A stretch of DNA of 64,000 nucleotides from Clostridium sp. AM49-4BH (GTDB lineage Bacteria; Bacillota; Clostridia; Lachnospirales; Lachnospiraceae). Shown one piece after another: positions 18,282 through 26,531 of the stretch. Under the pieces are notes generated by a model. That model made no database searches. It was not told where the DNA came from and saw only the letters and a program-made list of their open reading frames with translations. The position numbers were made by a program, and so were the translations under genes. Position 1 is the stretch's first letter. Every line of letters starts with the position of its first letter. The stretch spans positions 1-64,000 of the forward strand of contig NZ_QUFB01000013.1 of the NCBI RefSeq assembly GCF_003478335.1. The letters are read 5' to 3'.

Positions 18282-19571
18282 ATGTTTGCAGATAGTGCAA
18301 AAATATATATCCGTTCCGGAAAGGGCGGAGATGGACATGTTAGTTTCCGAAGAGAATTGTATGTGGCTGCAGGAGGTCCTGACGGCGGCGATGGTGGCCG
18401 CGGTGGAGATCTGATCTTTGAAGTCGATCCGGGAATGAATACATTAAATGATTTTCGACATATCCGAAAGTATGTTGCGGGGGATGGACAGCCCGGTGGA
18501 AGAAGACGATGCCATGGAGCAGACGGTGCAGATTTGGTCGTAAAGGTACCGGAAGGCACAGTTGTAAAAGAAGCTGAGACGGGAAAAGTGATCGTTGATA
18601 TGTCTCATGACTGTAAACGTGAGGTTATCCTTAAAGGTGGCCGCGGCGGTAAGGGAAATATGAATTATGCGACGCCGACTATGCAGGTGCCAAAGTATGC
18701 ACAACCTGGTAAGCCGGGGCGAGAGCTAAATGTTATATTAGAGTTAAAAACGATCGCAGATGTTGGATTGGTGGGATTTCCGAATGTTGGTAAATCAACG
18801 TTTCTGTCACGCGTCAGCAATGCAAAGCCAAAGATTGCCAATTATCATTTTACAACCTTACAGCCAATGCTTGGTGTCGTTGATCTGGAAGGTACCGATG
18901 GTTTTGTGATCGCAGATATTCCGGGTCTCATTGAGGGTGCCGCAGACGGTATCGGTTTAGGCCATGAATTTCTGCGTCATATTGAACGGACGAAGGTGTT
19001 TATCCATATGGTAGATGCTGCATCCACTGAGGGAAGAGATCCGCTCAATGATATTAATATTATTAATCAGGAATTAAAGAAATACAGCGAGGAGCTTGCG
19101 GCACGTCCACAAGTGATCGCAGCGAATAAAACAGACGTATTTTATGGGACTGAAGAAGATACCGTGATCAGCCTGCTTCGTGAAGAATTTGAGCCAAAGG
19201 GAATACCGGTATTCCCGATTTCTGCAGTTAGCGGTAAGGGTGTCAAAGAACTGTTGTATCATGTGAAAAAGATGTTAGATGATATTCATGAAGAACCGAC
19301 GGTCTTTGAGCGCGAGTTTGTTCTAGATGAGATGGATTTTGCGGATGAACCATATACCGTAGAATATGACGAAAAAGATAATATGTATGTTGTAGAAGGC
19401 CCGCGTATTGAGCGAATGTTAGGCTATACGAATCTGGACTCTGAAAAGGGATTCCAGTTTTTCCAGAAGTTCCTTAAGACCAGTGGTATTTTGGAGGAAC
19501 TGGAACGTCTTGGCATTGAAGAGGGAGATACCGTACGTATGTATGATCTGCAGTTTGATTATTACAAGTAA
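18282..19571 (+). CDS. obgE: GTPase ObgE
   Basis: Obg is an essential GTPase linked to 50S assembly and stress response. The glycine-rich Obg fold fills residues 1-~157, the G domain has GFPNVGKST at 165-173, DIPGLIEGA and NKTD, and the C-terminal ~80 residues form the OCT domain. Length is 429. AAGGAAGGTGAG precedes the ATG. It is separated from rpmA by a terminator and 175 bp, so it probably has its own promoter (none convincing was seen). Confidence 0.97.
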   Translation: MFADSAKIYIRSGKGGDGHVSFRRELYVAAGGPDGGDGGRGGDLIFEVDPGMNTLNDFRHIRKYVAGDGQPGGRRRCHGADGADLVVKVPEGTVVKEAETGKVIVDMSHDCKREVILKGGRGGKGNMNYATPTMQVPKYAQPGKPGRELNVILELKTIADVGLVGFPNVGKSTFLSRVSNAKPKIANYHFTTLQPMLGVVDLEGTDGFVIADIPGLIEGAADGIGLGHEFLRHIERTKVFIHMVDAASTEGRDPLNDINIINQELKKYSEELAARPQVIAANKTDVFYGTEEDTVISLLREEFEPKGIPVFPISAVSGKGVKELLYHVKKMLDDIHEEPTVFEREFVLDEMDFADEPYTVEYDEKDNMYVVEGPRIERMLGYTNLDSEKGFQFFQKFLKTSGILEELERLGIEEGDTVRMYDLQFDYYK

Positions 19572-19610
19572 TCATTGATCCCAATAACTTTAAAACCAAA
19601 GGAGATAGAA

Positions 19611-20408
19611 GTGGCGATGGATTCCAGTGTGATTTCGGTAAAGTTAGATGCGTTTGACGGACCGCTAGACTTGTTACTGCATCTGATTGAAAAAAATAAA
19701 ATAGATATTTTTGACATTCCGATCGTGCAGATCACGGAGCAATATTTGGAGATCATCGCACAAATGGATCGCAAGGACATGGATGTTATGAGCGATTTTT
19801 TGGTGATGGCGGCAACGCTGTTAAAGATAAAGTCCAAAATGCTTCTTCCGGTAGAGGTGACCGAGGAGGGTGAGCCGGAAGATCCCCGTGCGGAATTGGT
19901 AGAGCGCTTGTTAGAGTACAAGACATATAAGTATGCGTCTTATGAGTTAAAGGATAAGCAGATGGATGCAGCAAGATTGCTGTTCAAAGAATCTACGATC
20001 CCCGCAGAAATTGCAGACATCAAAGAAGAAGTCAATGTTGAAGAATTGTTGTCAGATGTTACATTGGCAAAATTGCAGACAATTTTTCATTCTGTGATGA
20101 AGAAACAAGTCGATAAGATCGATCCGATCCGAAGTAAGTTTGGTAAGATTGAGAAAGAATCTGTTACACTGGCGGATCGTATGCTGTTTATCGAAGAGTA
20201 TGCAATGCTTCATCAAAAATTTTCGTTTCGCCAGATGCTAGAAAGCCAGCCAAGCAAGACGATGATCATTGTAAGCTTTTTGGGAATTTTGGAATTGATG
20301 AAAGTCGGCAAATTAAAGATCGTTCAGGAAAATATCTTTGATGATATTTATATAACTTATGACAATACCGTAAAATACGAGGGAGAGATCATTCCTTCCA
20401 GTGAGTAG
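19611..20408 (+). CDS. scpA: Segregation and condensation protein A
   Basis: ScpA is the kleisin subunit that bridges SMC heads in chromosome condensation. The start of the family is clear: VKLDAFDGPLDLLLHLIEKN, followed by the helical middle part and a winged-helix C-terminus (LLELMKVGKLKIVQE-like). GTG at 19611 with AAAGGAG 6-7 bases upstream is the best start; ATG at 19617 is possible. scpB follows after 41 bp. Confidence 0.95.
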   Translation: MAMDSSVISVKLDAFDGPLDLLLHLIEKNKIDIFDIPIVQITEQYLEIIAQMDRKDMDVMSDFLVMAATLLKIKSKMLLPVEVTEEGEPEDPRAELVERLLEYKTYKYASYELKDKQMDAARLLFKESTIPAEIADIKEEVNVEELLSDVTLAKLQTIFHSVMKKQVDKIDPIRSKFGKIEKESVTLADRMLFIEEYAMLHQKFSFRQMLESQPSKTMIIVSFLGILELMKVGKLKIVQENIFDDIYITYDNTVKYEGEIIPSSE

Positions 20409-20449
20409 TGATCGTAAGCGGATAGAGTGAGAAAGGAGGTCCGTTTGGT

Positions 20450-21019
20450 GTGAAACTTTCGGAGCTAGAAGCTAAAATAGAGGCTATTCTCTTTACAATG
20501 GGAGAGGCAGTAGAATTGGAAAGGATCGCAGCGGCAACAGAGCAGGATGAGGATACATGCCGCAAGGTGATCCGCAGCATGATGGATAATTATGCGGCAG
20601 AGGATCGTGGTATTCAGATCATAGAACTGGATGGTGCGTTTCAGATGTGTACGAAAGCAGATATGTATGAGGCGATCGTCCGTATTGCCCATGTTCCGAA
20701 AAAGCATGTTTTAACGGATGTATTGTTGGAAACGTTGTCGATCATCGCTTATAAGCAGCCGATCACAAAGGTGGAGATCGAACATATCCGAGGTGTGAAA
20801 TCGGATCATTCGGTCAACAAATTAGTGGAGTATAATCTGGTTTGCGAAGCAGGTCGCCTGGATGCACCGGGACGACCAATCCTTTTTGCGACGACTGAGG
20901 AATTTTTGCGGAACTTTGGTATTGAGTCATTAGATGATCTTCCGGTTGTCAATCCGGAAAAGATTGAGGATTTTAAGCTGGAGGCAGAAGAAGAAGTTCA
21001 ATTAGAACTTGATATTTAA
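20450..21019 (+). CDS. scpB: Segregation and condensation protein B
   Basis: ScpB binds ScpA in the SMC condensin complex. The 189-residue protein shows the two winged-helix domains and the motif SIIAYKQPITKVEIEHIRG typical of ScpB. The start is GTG at 20450 after AAAGGAGG. A strong terminator follows the stop. Confidence 0.95.
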   Translation: MKLSELEAKIEAILFTMGEAVELERIAAATEQDEDTCRKVIRSMMDNYAAEDRGIQIIELDGAFQMCTKADMYEAIVRIAHVPKKHVLTDVLLETLSIIAYKQPITKVEIEHIRGVKSDHSVNKLVEYNLVCEAGRLDAPGRPILFATTEEFLRNFGIESLDDLPVVNPEKIEDFKLEAEEEVQLELDI

Positions 21020-21076
21020 TGATTCAAACTTCCCATACCACATCATCTTTCTTTGTTAAGTCTCTGATGAATTGTA

Positions 21077-21124
21077 AAAAGACTCTGGGGAACAATGATT
21101 CAACATTGTTCCCCAGAGTCTTTT
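21077..21124 (+). terminator. Strong bidirectional terminator
   Basis: A perfect 21-bp stem (21077-21097 with 21104-21124) with a 6-nt loop starts with AAAA and ends with TTTT, so it can stop transcripts from scpB on the plus strand and from the DUF1836 gene on the minus strand. Confidence 0.9.
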
Positions 21125-21138
21125 GTGATGATCAGATG

Positions 21139-21762
21139 TTAGTTTTTCTTTTTGCTGTTCGATTTCTTTTGATCCATCATATCTTTATCAATGATCGATT
21201 CGATCACGCTTTTCTTTACCCAAATATCAAAAGATAGTGAGCAGATAAAAGCAAAGTTGCTCAGGAGTTTCCTTTCTTCATCATCCTCAATATCCGCAAA
21301 TGCCTTATTAGAGTCGCGCAGTTTGCGGATCATATCACGTACTTCAAAGTCAATATTTTCGTATTGTCGTTGAAAAATCTCTTCATAAACGGTATTTAAG
21401 TTACGACCATTTTCGGAGTGAAAAAAACGTTTTGTGATCGGTGCCAAAATGCTTTGGATATCATTGATCGACAAAAAGTTCTTAAAGTAATAGATAAACA
21501 GCAGTAACACCATATGCTCCGGAGAATATTTTTTCTTCTCCGAAGGTGGGAGAAGATTGTTCTTAGAGTAATTATTGATCATTGTCTTTGTTAGGATCTT
21601 ATCATCCTCAAATCGCTTGGAGGATTTTAAGTGATCGTCCATAAAAGTTGTGATCTGATCCATATACAAATCAATGTTCGGAATCTCATCCGGCTCAATA
21701 TAATCAATATTCTGAATGCTTCGCAACAGATCGATCATATCGCGGTCATATTTCTCATGCAT
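21139..21762 (-). CDS. DUF1836 family protein
   Basis: The protein (207 residues from the ATG at 21762) resembles DUF1836 proteins: a MerR-like helix-turn-helix part with the pattern LTKTMINNYSKNNLLPPSEKKKYS, then a helical domain. Such proteins are probably transcription regulators, but targets are unknown. The last residues are very basic (KKSNSKKKN). An AAAGGA site 8 bases before 21762 decides the start over the longer frame. It is convergent with scpB and divergent from yqfC. Confidence 0.72.
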   Translation of the reverse strand: MHEKYDRDMIDLLRSIQNIDYIEPDEIPNIDLYMDQITTFMDDHLKSSKRFEDDKILTKTMINNYSKNNLLPPSEKKKYSPEHMVLLLFIYYFKNFLSINDIQSILAPITKRFFHSENGRNLNTVYEEIFQRQYENIDFEVRDMIRKLRDSNKAFADIEDDEERKLLSNFAFICSLSFDIWVKKSVIESIIDKDMMDQKKSNSKKKN

Positions 21763-21905
21763 AATTCGTGTCCTTTCCCAGCTAAAATACAAAAAGCCTA
21801 TATAAGTATAGCGTATTTAAAAAGATTACGCAATGCAAACAGAGGTAACAATTTGGGACTGTTGCATAGAATATAAGGAGGAAGCAGCAGGATGGGAGAA
21901 TACAG

Positions 21906-22241
21906 GTGACAACACTTGGAAAACGTGGGAATAGGCATAAACATCATCCGAAGGCACATGTTAAACCTGCGGATGAAGAACCAAAGATTGCGTCTGCCAT
22001 TTCCAGAAAGTTTCAAATGTCGGAAGATATTATTGCCGGAGCACCATTATTAATGGGATATGGCAGAGGCAGGTTATGTATTGAAAATTATCGGAATATA
22101 ATAGAGTATACGGACTCCTTGATACGGATTCAGACAAAGACAGGGCGGATCCATATTATTGGCAGAAATTTAGTCATTGCATATTTTCGGGATGACGGCA
22201 TGTGTGTTGTAGGAGAAATCGGCACCATAGAATATCACTAG
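21906..22241 (+). CDS. yqfC: Sporulation protein YqfC
   Basis: YqfC is a small mother-cell protein made during sporulation in Bacillus; its function is not known. The 111-residue product has the YabP/YqfC fold pattern (GRGRLCIENYRNIIEYTDSLIRIQTKTG in the middle). The N-terminal 40 residues are basic and histidine-rich. The start is GTG at 21906 with GGGAG upstream. It is followed by yqfD, as in Bacillus, but here a palindromic repeat element lies between them. Confidence 0.82.
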   Translation: MTTLGKRGNRHKHHPKAHVKPADEEPKIASAISRKFQMSEDIIAGAPLLMGYGRGRLCIENYRNIIEYTDSLIRIQTKTGRIHIIGRNLVIAYFRDDGMCVVGEIGTIEYH

Positions 22242-22260
22242 CCCCATTATATATACAATC

Positions 22261-22339
22261 CAAACTTCGCACATCAAAAGCTGCTATCGGGTCACATATT
22301 GCTTATTATGACATGATGGTTTTTGAGGTGAGAAGTTTG
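22261..22339 (+). repeat. Palindromic repeat element, copy A
   Basis: CAAACTTCGCACATCAA (22261-22277) is inverted at 22323-22339 with two mismatches. Inside, 22292-22310 reads TCACATATTGCTTATTATG, 16 nt after the CAAACTTCGCACATC block. The same unit occurs at 53086-53136 and 53266-53316 (inverted) and, diverged, at 33485-33535. It fills the yqfC-yqfD gap. Confidence 0.8.
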
Positions 22340-22418
22340 AATGCATGGCTGTAAGTTGTATAAGGGGCGTTTTTTGTGATATTAATTGGATGGTTTCAGT
22401 GTGGAAATGAGGGCTTTC

Positions 22419-23687
22419 ATGGTACATAAAGTAATCGGATGGCTTGCGGGCTATGTAACAATACGGCTTCGAGATGGAGAAATTGAGCGGTTTGTTAATA
22501 TGTGCAGGTATAAAGAAATTCCGCTTTGGAATGTTTATTGGGATACAAAACGTAAACACCTATATGCAGATATATCCTTAAAAAATTTTTGGAGATTGCG
22601 TCCGATCGTTCGGAAAACACATGCAGTACCCATTGTTGTAAAGCGTCACGGCGGCCCTTTTTTGCTGAGTAGCATACAGAAAAGAGCAAGTTTTTTTGCC
22701 GGGCTCATTTTGTTTCTTGCCGGAATAATATTTTTGGCAGGCAGAATATGGGGCATATCATTTGAAGGAGAACAATATCATACCGAAGAAAGTTTGCGGC
22801 GTTTTCTAAATGAGAGCGGTGTGTATATGGGAATGCCGTCAAAAGGTTTAAGCTGCACAGAGCTTGCCAAACAGATCCGAAGAAGATATCAGGATATTGG
22901 ATGGGTTTCTGTTGAAAAAAAAGGAAGCTGTTTGTTTGTTCGATTGCAGGAAGTAACGTTAATGAAAGAAAAAAAAGATGCTTCTTCGGCGGCTGATCTT
23001 ATCGCTGCACACGATGGTAAAGTAATCTCTATTGTCACTAGGGAGGGAACGCCGCAGGTACATGCCGGAGCAAAAGTAAAAAAAGGCGATGTTTTAATTT
23101 CAGGTAAGGTAGAAGTGATCGGAGATGGCGATGTAATTCAGAATATTCGTTTTGTACGTGCGAAAGGAACTGTGGTGATCGAGGGAAAGAAAGAATATAA
23201 CAAGTATTTGAGCAAGACATACCAAAAGCACGGCCTTGAGAAACACAAAAAGAATGTGTATTGTCTTCGATATCAGCAAAATCGATTTTTTTTGCATAAT
23301 CCGTTAAATCGTTTGGAAAGTGATAGGAAATATGCTATAATTACTGAGAGTGGGCAACTATGCTCAAAAGTGATACCGCGTTCTCCTTTTTATTGGGTGA
23401 AGGCATCTTATCAGGAGATGTATTCCAAAAAAATGGTGTATACGCGGAAACAGGCGAAGAAGAAACTGTTGAACCTGCATCGGGAATATATTCGCCGTCA
23501 AGAGGAAGACGGGTATCAGATTCAGGAGACAGCTCCGGAATTTCAGGTCCTTGGTAGCGGGTACAAACTGAAAGATACGGTTATATGGCGGTCTTCGCAT
23601 CATAAATACCATAAAATATCAGTTTCCGAAAGGAAGAAACAGAAAGAGGAAATAAAAACAGATGGCAATTATGGAAACGCTCATTGA
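22419..23687 (+). CDS. yqfD: Sporulation protein YqfD
   Basis: YqfD is a membrane protein of the sporulation mother cell, near the phoH-ybeY cluster in spore-forming Firmicutes. One or two hydrophobic segments around LFLAGIIFLAGRIWGIS split a cytoplasmic N-terminus from a large outer part. The patterns VRLQE, LIAAHDGKVISIVTREGTP and HAGAKVKKGDVLISG are typical of the family. ATG at 22419 with GAGGG 6 bases upstream was chosen; the frame is open to 22386. It ends 26 bp inside phoH. Confidence 0.85.
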   Translation: MVHKVIGWLAGYVTIRLRDGEIERFVNMCRYKEIPLWNVYWDTKRKHLYADISLKNFWRLRPIVRKTHAVPIVVKRHGGPFLLSSIQKRASFFAGLILFLAGIIFLAGRIWGISFEGEQYHTEESLRRFLNESGVYMGMPSKGLSCTELAKQIRRRYQDIGWVSVEKKGSCLFVRLQEVTLMKEKKDASSAADLIAAHDGKVISIVTREGTPQVHAGAKVKKGDVLISGKVEVIGDGDVIQNIRFVRAKGTVVIEGKKEYNKYLSKTYQKHGLEKHKKNVYCLRYQQNRFFLHNPLNRLESDRKYAIITESGQLCSKVIPRSPFYWVKASYQEMYSKKMVYTRKQAKKKLLNLHREYIRRQEEDGYQIQETAPEFQVLGSGYKLKDTVIWRSSHHKYHKISVSERKKQKEEIKTDGNYGNAH

Positions 23688-24690
23688 GATTCCGGCTGCA
23701 CTCGAGGCTAATGTATTTGGTAAGCTGGATGAACACTTAAAGAAAATAGAACGTGCACTTAATGTTACGATGGTGGCAAGAGACGGTACGTTAAAACTGA
23801 TCGGTGAGGCAGCGGATGTCAAGCAGGCGGAGAGCGTGCTGATGCAGCTGTTAGAGCTTGCAAGACGTGGCAATACAGTGACGGAACAAAATGTGAACTA
23901 TGCGCTTGGAATGATTCTTGAGCATCGTACACCGGATTTGGTATCAATAGATTCTGATATTATCTGTCATACGATTCAGGGAAAGCCGGTGAAACCGAAA
24001 ACAGCAGGACAAAAGGCGTATATTGATCTTATTCGCAAGAAAATGATCGTATTTGGCATAGGCCCTGCCGGGACCGGTAAGACATATTTGGCGATGGCGA
24101 TGGCGATCGAGGCATTTAAGCGTGATGAGGTAAGTCGTATTATATTGACCAGACCGGCGATCGAAGCAGGAGAAAAACTTGGTTTTTTACCGGGGGATCT
24201 GCAAAGTAAAGTTGATCCCTATCTTCGTCCGCTTTATGATGCATTACATCAGATCATGGGTGCAGACAGTTATTTGCGCAATGTAGAGAAGGGCTTGATC
24301 GAAGTTGCGCCATTGGCATATATGCGAGGAAGAACGCTGGATAATTCCTATATTATTCTTGATGAGGCGCAAAACACGACGCCGGCGCAGATGAAAATGT
24401 TTTTAACACGTATTGGATTTGGTTCGAAGGTAATTATTACCGGTGATCTGACTCAGAAGGATCTGCCGAGCGGAACAACTTCAGGTCTGGATCAGGCGTT
24501 AGATGTACTTGGCAAGGTTGAGGACATAGGTATTGCACATATGACTAATCAGGATGTAGTACGTCATCCGCTGGTTCAGCAGATCGTTAAGGCATATGAT
24601 GATTACGATAAACGTATGGAAAAACAGCGTAAAAGAAATCAGTTCAAAGAAAACCGGGGTGCTGAACATAGAAAAACCGGACACAGATAG
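23662..24690 (+). CDS. phoH: PhoH-like ATPase
   Basis: PhoH family proteins are ATPases that belong near RNA-processing genes and are thought to be helicase-like. The P-loop GPAGTGKT is at residues 134-141 and the Walker B-like DEAQN follows. An N-terminal KH-like domain (residues ~10-90) is present. Length is 342. It overlaps yqfD by 26 bp and is followed by the HD membrane protein and ybeY, the usual order. Confidence 0.94.
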   Translation: MAIMETLIEIPAALEANVFGKLDEHLKKIERALNVTMVARDGTLKLIGEAADVKQAESVLMQLLELARRGNTVTEQNVNYALGMILEHRTPDLVSIDSDIICHTIQGKPVKPKTAGQKAYIDLIRKKMIVFGIGPAGTGKTYLAMAMAIEAFKRDEVSRIILTRPAIEAGEKLGFLPGDLQSKVDPYLRPLYDALHQIMGADSYLRNVEKGLIEVAPLAYMRGRTLDNSYIILDEAQNTTPAQMKMFLTRIGFGSKVIITGDLTQKDLPSGTTSGLDQALDVLGKVEDIGIAHMTNQDVVRHPLVQQIVKAYDDYDKRMEKQRKRNQFKENRGAEHRKTGHR

Positions 24691-24709
24691 ATGAGGAGGA
24701 TGGAAGAGC

Positions 24710-25930
24710 ATGTGGCGCAGAATATACCAGCGTAAACTTCTTTTTTGGATAGGCATGTATTTGTCGATAGCATTTGGAAGTGCGTTGCAGGGCTTTACTC
24801 AACATCAACCGATCTATGTCTGGACAGCAAATGTTGTGTTTTCACTGCTTATTGTTTTTTTGTGGCACAAATTTTCCGGCTATATACAAGAAGTAAGAGG
24901 TCACAGCTTACAGGACAAGCTTATCCTGGTCTTTTTGTTTGCGCTGTCCAATGTCATGTTAGCATGCAGTGCCTGGCAGTCGTTGGGATATTTGTGGCTG
25001 CTGCCGGTCATTATGGTTTCGATCGGAAGTGGTATTGAACAGTCTGTTATTCTTTTTATTGCGCTGCTGTCGCAAAATTTGTTGCTGCACAGTGCGTCTT
25101 TCAGCGCAAGAGAGCTGTTGATCGTTACATTTTTCGGGTTTGTCTGCATATGGCTTTTATCACAAGAGCTTACCGGACGTGTGTTATCGTATGTTGGTAT
25201 TTTGATGTTAGTGTTGGAAAGTGTATTACAGATATTGCGGCATCAGTTTATGCTGCCGTCAATATTGCAAGAGTTTAAGAACACTCCACAAAAGATCTTA
25301 ATGGAGTATGGAAGCATAATCCTGTTGTTTCTGTTTGTGTGGTGGTATGTATTTTATCGCCAACATTCTGGAAAGATGACAGAAACAGAGTTAGCGAAGC
25401 AGCAGGAATTGAACAAAAAATTGAGCCTTATATTAGAGGCTGATTTTGGATTGTTATTGCGGCTGCAGGAATTTTCCGGACAGTTGTTTATACATTCGAT
25501 GACGATCAGCAGTGTGTCAGCGCAAGCGGCCAGACATATGGGAGGAAATGTATTGTTGGCGCAGGCTGGCGGCCTATATCATGAGATTGGCAGGATTATG
25601 GGAGTTTCGAATTATATTGATGCAGGTGTTAAACTTGCGGAGGAATATGATTTCCCGAAGGAATTGACGGATATTATCAGACAGCACAGTATGCGGCATG
25701 AAAAACCAAAGTCTTTGGAAGCGGCTATTGTACTGTTTACAGACTGTATTGTGTCAACGAATGAATATTTGGAAAAAAGCGGTCAGAAGGAAGGTGTTTC
25801 TACACAGAAGCTGGTAGAAGGAATCTTTCAGAATCGTTTATCGAAAGGAACTTTATCAGAGTCCGGATTGTCACAACAACAGATTGATAAATTACAACAT
25901 TTTTATATAAAGCAGTATTTTAATGGCTGA
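24710..25930 (+). CDS. Membrane protein with degenerate HD domain (YqfF/PgpH-related, short)
   Basis: In Firmicutes this position, between phoH and ybeY, holds the ~700-residue 7TM-HD phosphodiesterase (YqfF/PgpH) that breaks down cyclic di-AMP. Here the protein has only 406 residues: about seven hydrophobic segments up to residue ~225, then an HD-like domain. The hallmark HD pair is changed to HE (LYHEIGRIMG), while QHSMRHEKPKSLEAAIVLFTD resembles the C-terminal part of the domain. The extracellular domain is missing. It may be catalytically dead or reduced; activity cannot be read from sequence. Confidence 0.75.
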   Translation: MWRRIYQRKLLFWIGMYLSIAFGSALQGFTQHQPIYVWTANVVFSLLIVFLWHKFSGYIQEVRGHSLQDKLILVFLFALSNVMLACSAWQSLGYLWLLPVIMVSIGSGIEQSVILFIALLSQNLLLHSASFSARELLIVTFFGFVCIWLLSQELTGRVLSYVGILMLVLESVLQILRHQFMLPSILQEFKNTPQKILMEYGSIILLFLFVWWYVFYRQHSGKMTETELAKQQELNKKLSLILEADFGLLLRLQEFSGQLFIHSMTISSVSAQAARHMGGNVLLAQAGGLYHEIGRIMGVSNYIDAGVKLAEEYDFPKELTDIIRQHSMRHEKPKSLEAAIVLFTDCIVSTNEYLEKSGQKEGVSTQKLVEGIFQNRLSKGTLSESGLSQQQIDKLQHFYIKQYFNG

Positions 25931-26006
25931 TGTATTTGGCGTAAAGCAGATCAATGTGCTGCAGCACAGATGGTTCTGCAATGTTGGAAAGGAATGGAGG
26001 ATAAGA

Positions 26007-26513
26007 ATGACAATACTAATGGAGCAGGATGTCGAGAGTGATCTTCCTGTACAGTTAAATGAGGATATAGAACGGGTGATACAGCAGACGCTGTCTTTGG
26101 AACATTGCCCATATGAATGCGAAGTAAATATCACGTTTACGGATAATGATGGGATAAGGATGATCAATCGTGAGTTTCGTGAATTGGATGTGCCGACGGA
26201 TGTATTATCATTTCCGATGGTGGATTATAAAGAACCGGCAGATTATGACTATTTGGAAACAGAAGAGGCACAGATCTCCTGCTTCAATCCGGAAAGCGGA
26301 GAATTATTGTTAGGAGACATTATCATATCGTTAGAACGTGCGGATGAGCAGGCAAAAGAGTATGGGCATTCCGTGCGTCGTGAGATCTGCTTTTTGGTAG
26401 CCCACAGTATGTTACATTTATTGGGATATGATCACATGGAGGATGAGGAACGACTCGTTATGGAGGCCAAACAAAAAGAGGTATTAGATACCCTTGGAAT
26501 TACAAGAAATTAG
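26007..26513 (+). CDS. ybeY: Endoribonuclease YbeY
   Basis: YbeY is a zinc-dependent endoribonuclease in 16S rRNA maturation and ribosome quality control. The zinc site HSMLHLLGYDH gives H133, H137 and H143. Length is 168 residues from the ATG at 26007, which has GGAGG 7 bases upstream; the longer frame overlapping the previous gene has no such site. An acidic insertion (residues ~75-100) is present. Confidence 0.95.
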   Translation: MTILMEQDVESDLPVQLNEDIERVIQQTLSLEHCPYECEVNITFTDNDGIRMINREFRELDVPTDVLSFPMVDYKEPADYDYLETEEAQISCFNPESGELLLGDIIISLERADEQAKEYGHSVRREICFLVAHSMLHLLGYDHMEDEERLVMEAKQKEVLDTLGITRN

Positions 26514-26531
26514 GAGGAGTAAGTAAAAAAC

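Noticed and set aside
22261..22339. Simple intrinsic terminator after yqfC
   Set aside because: The stem is imperfect with a 45-nt inside and no T-run, and the unit is repeated elsewhere in both orientations.
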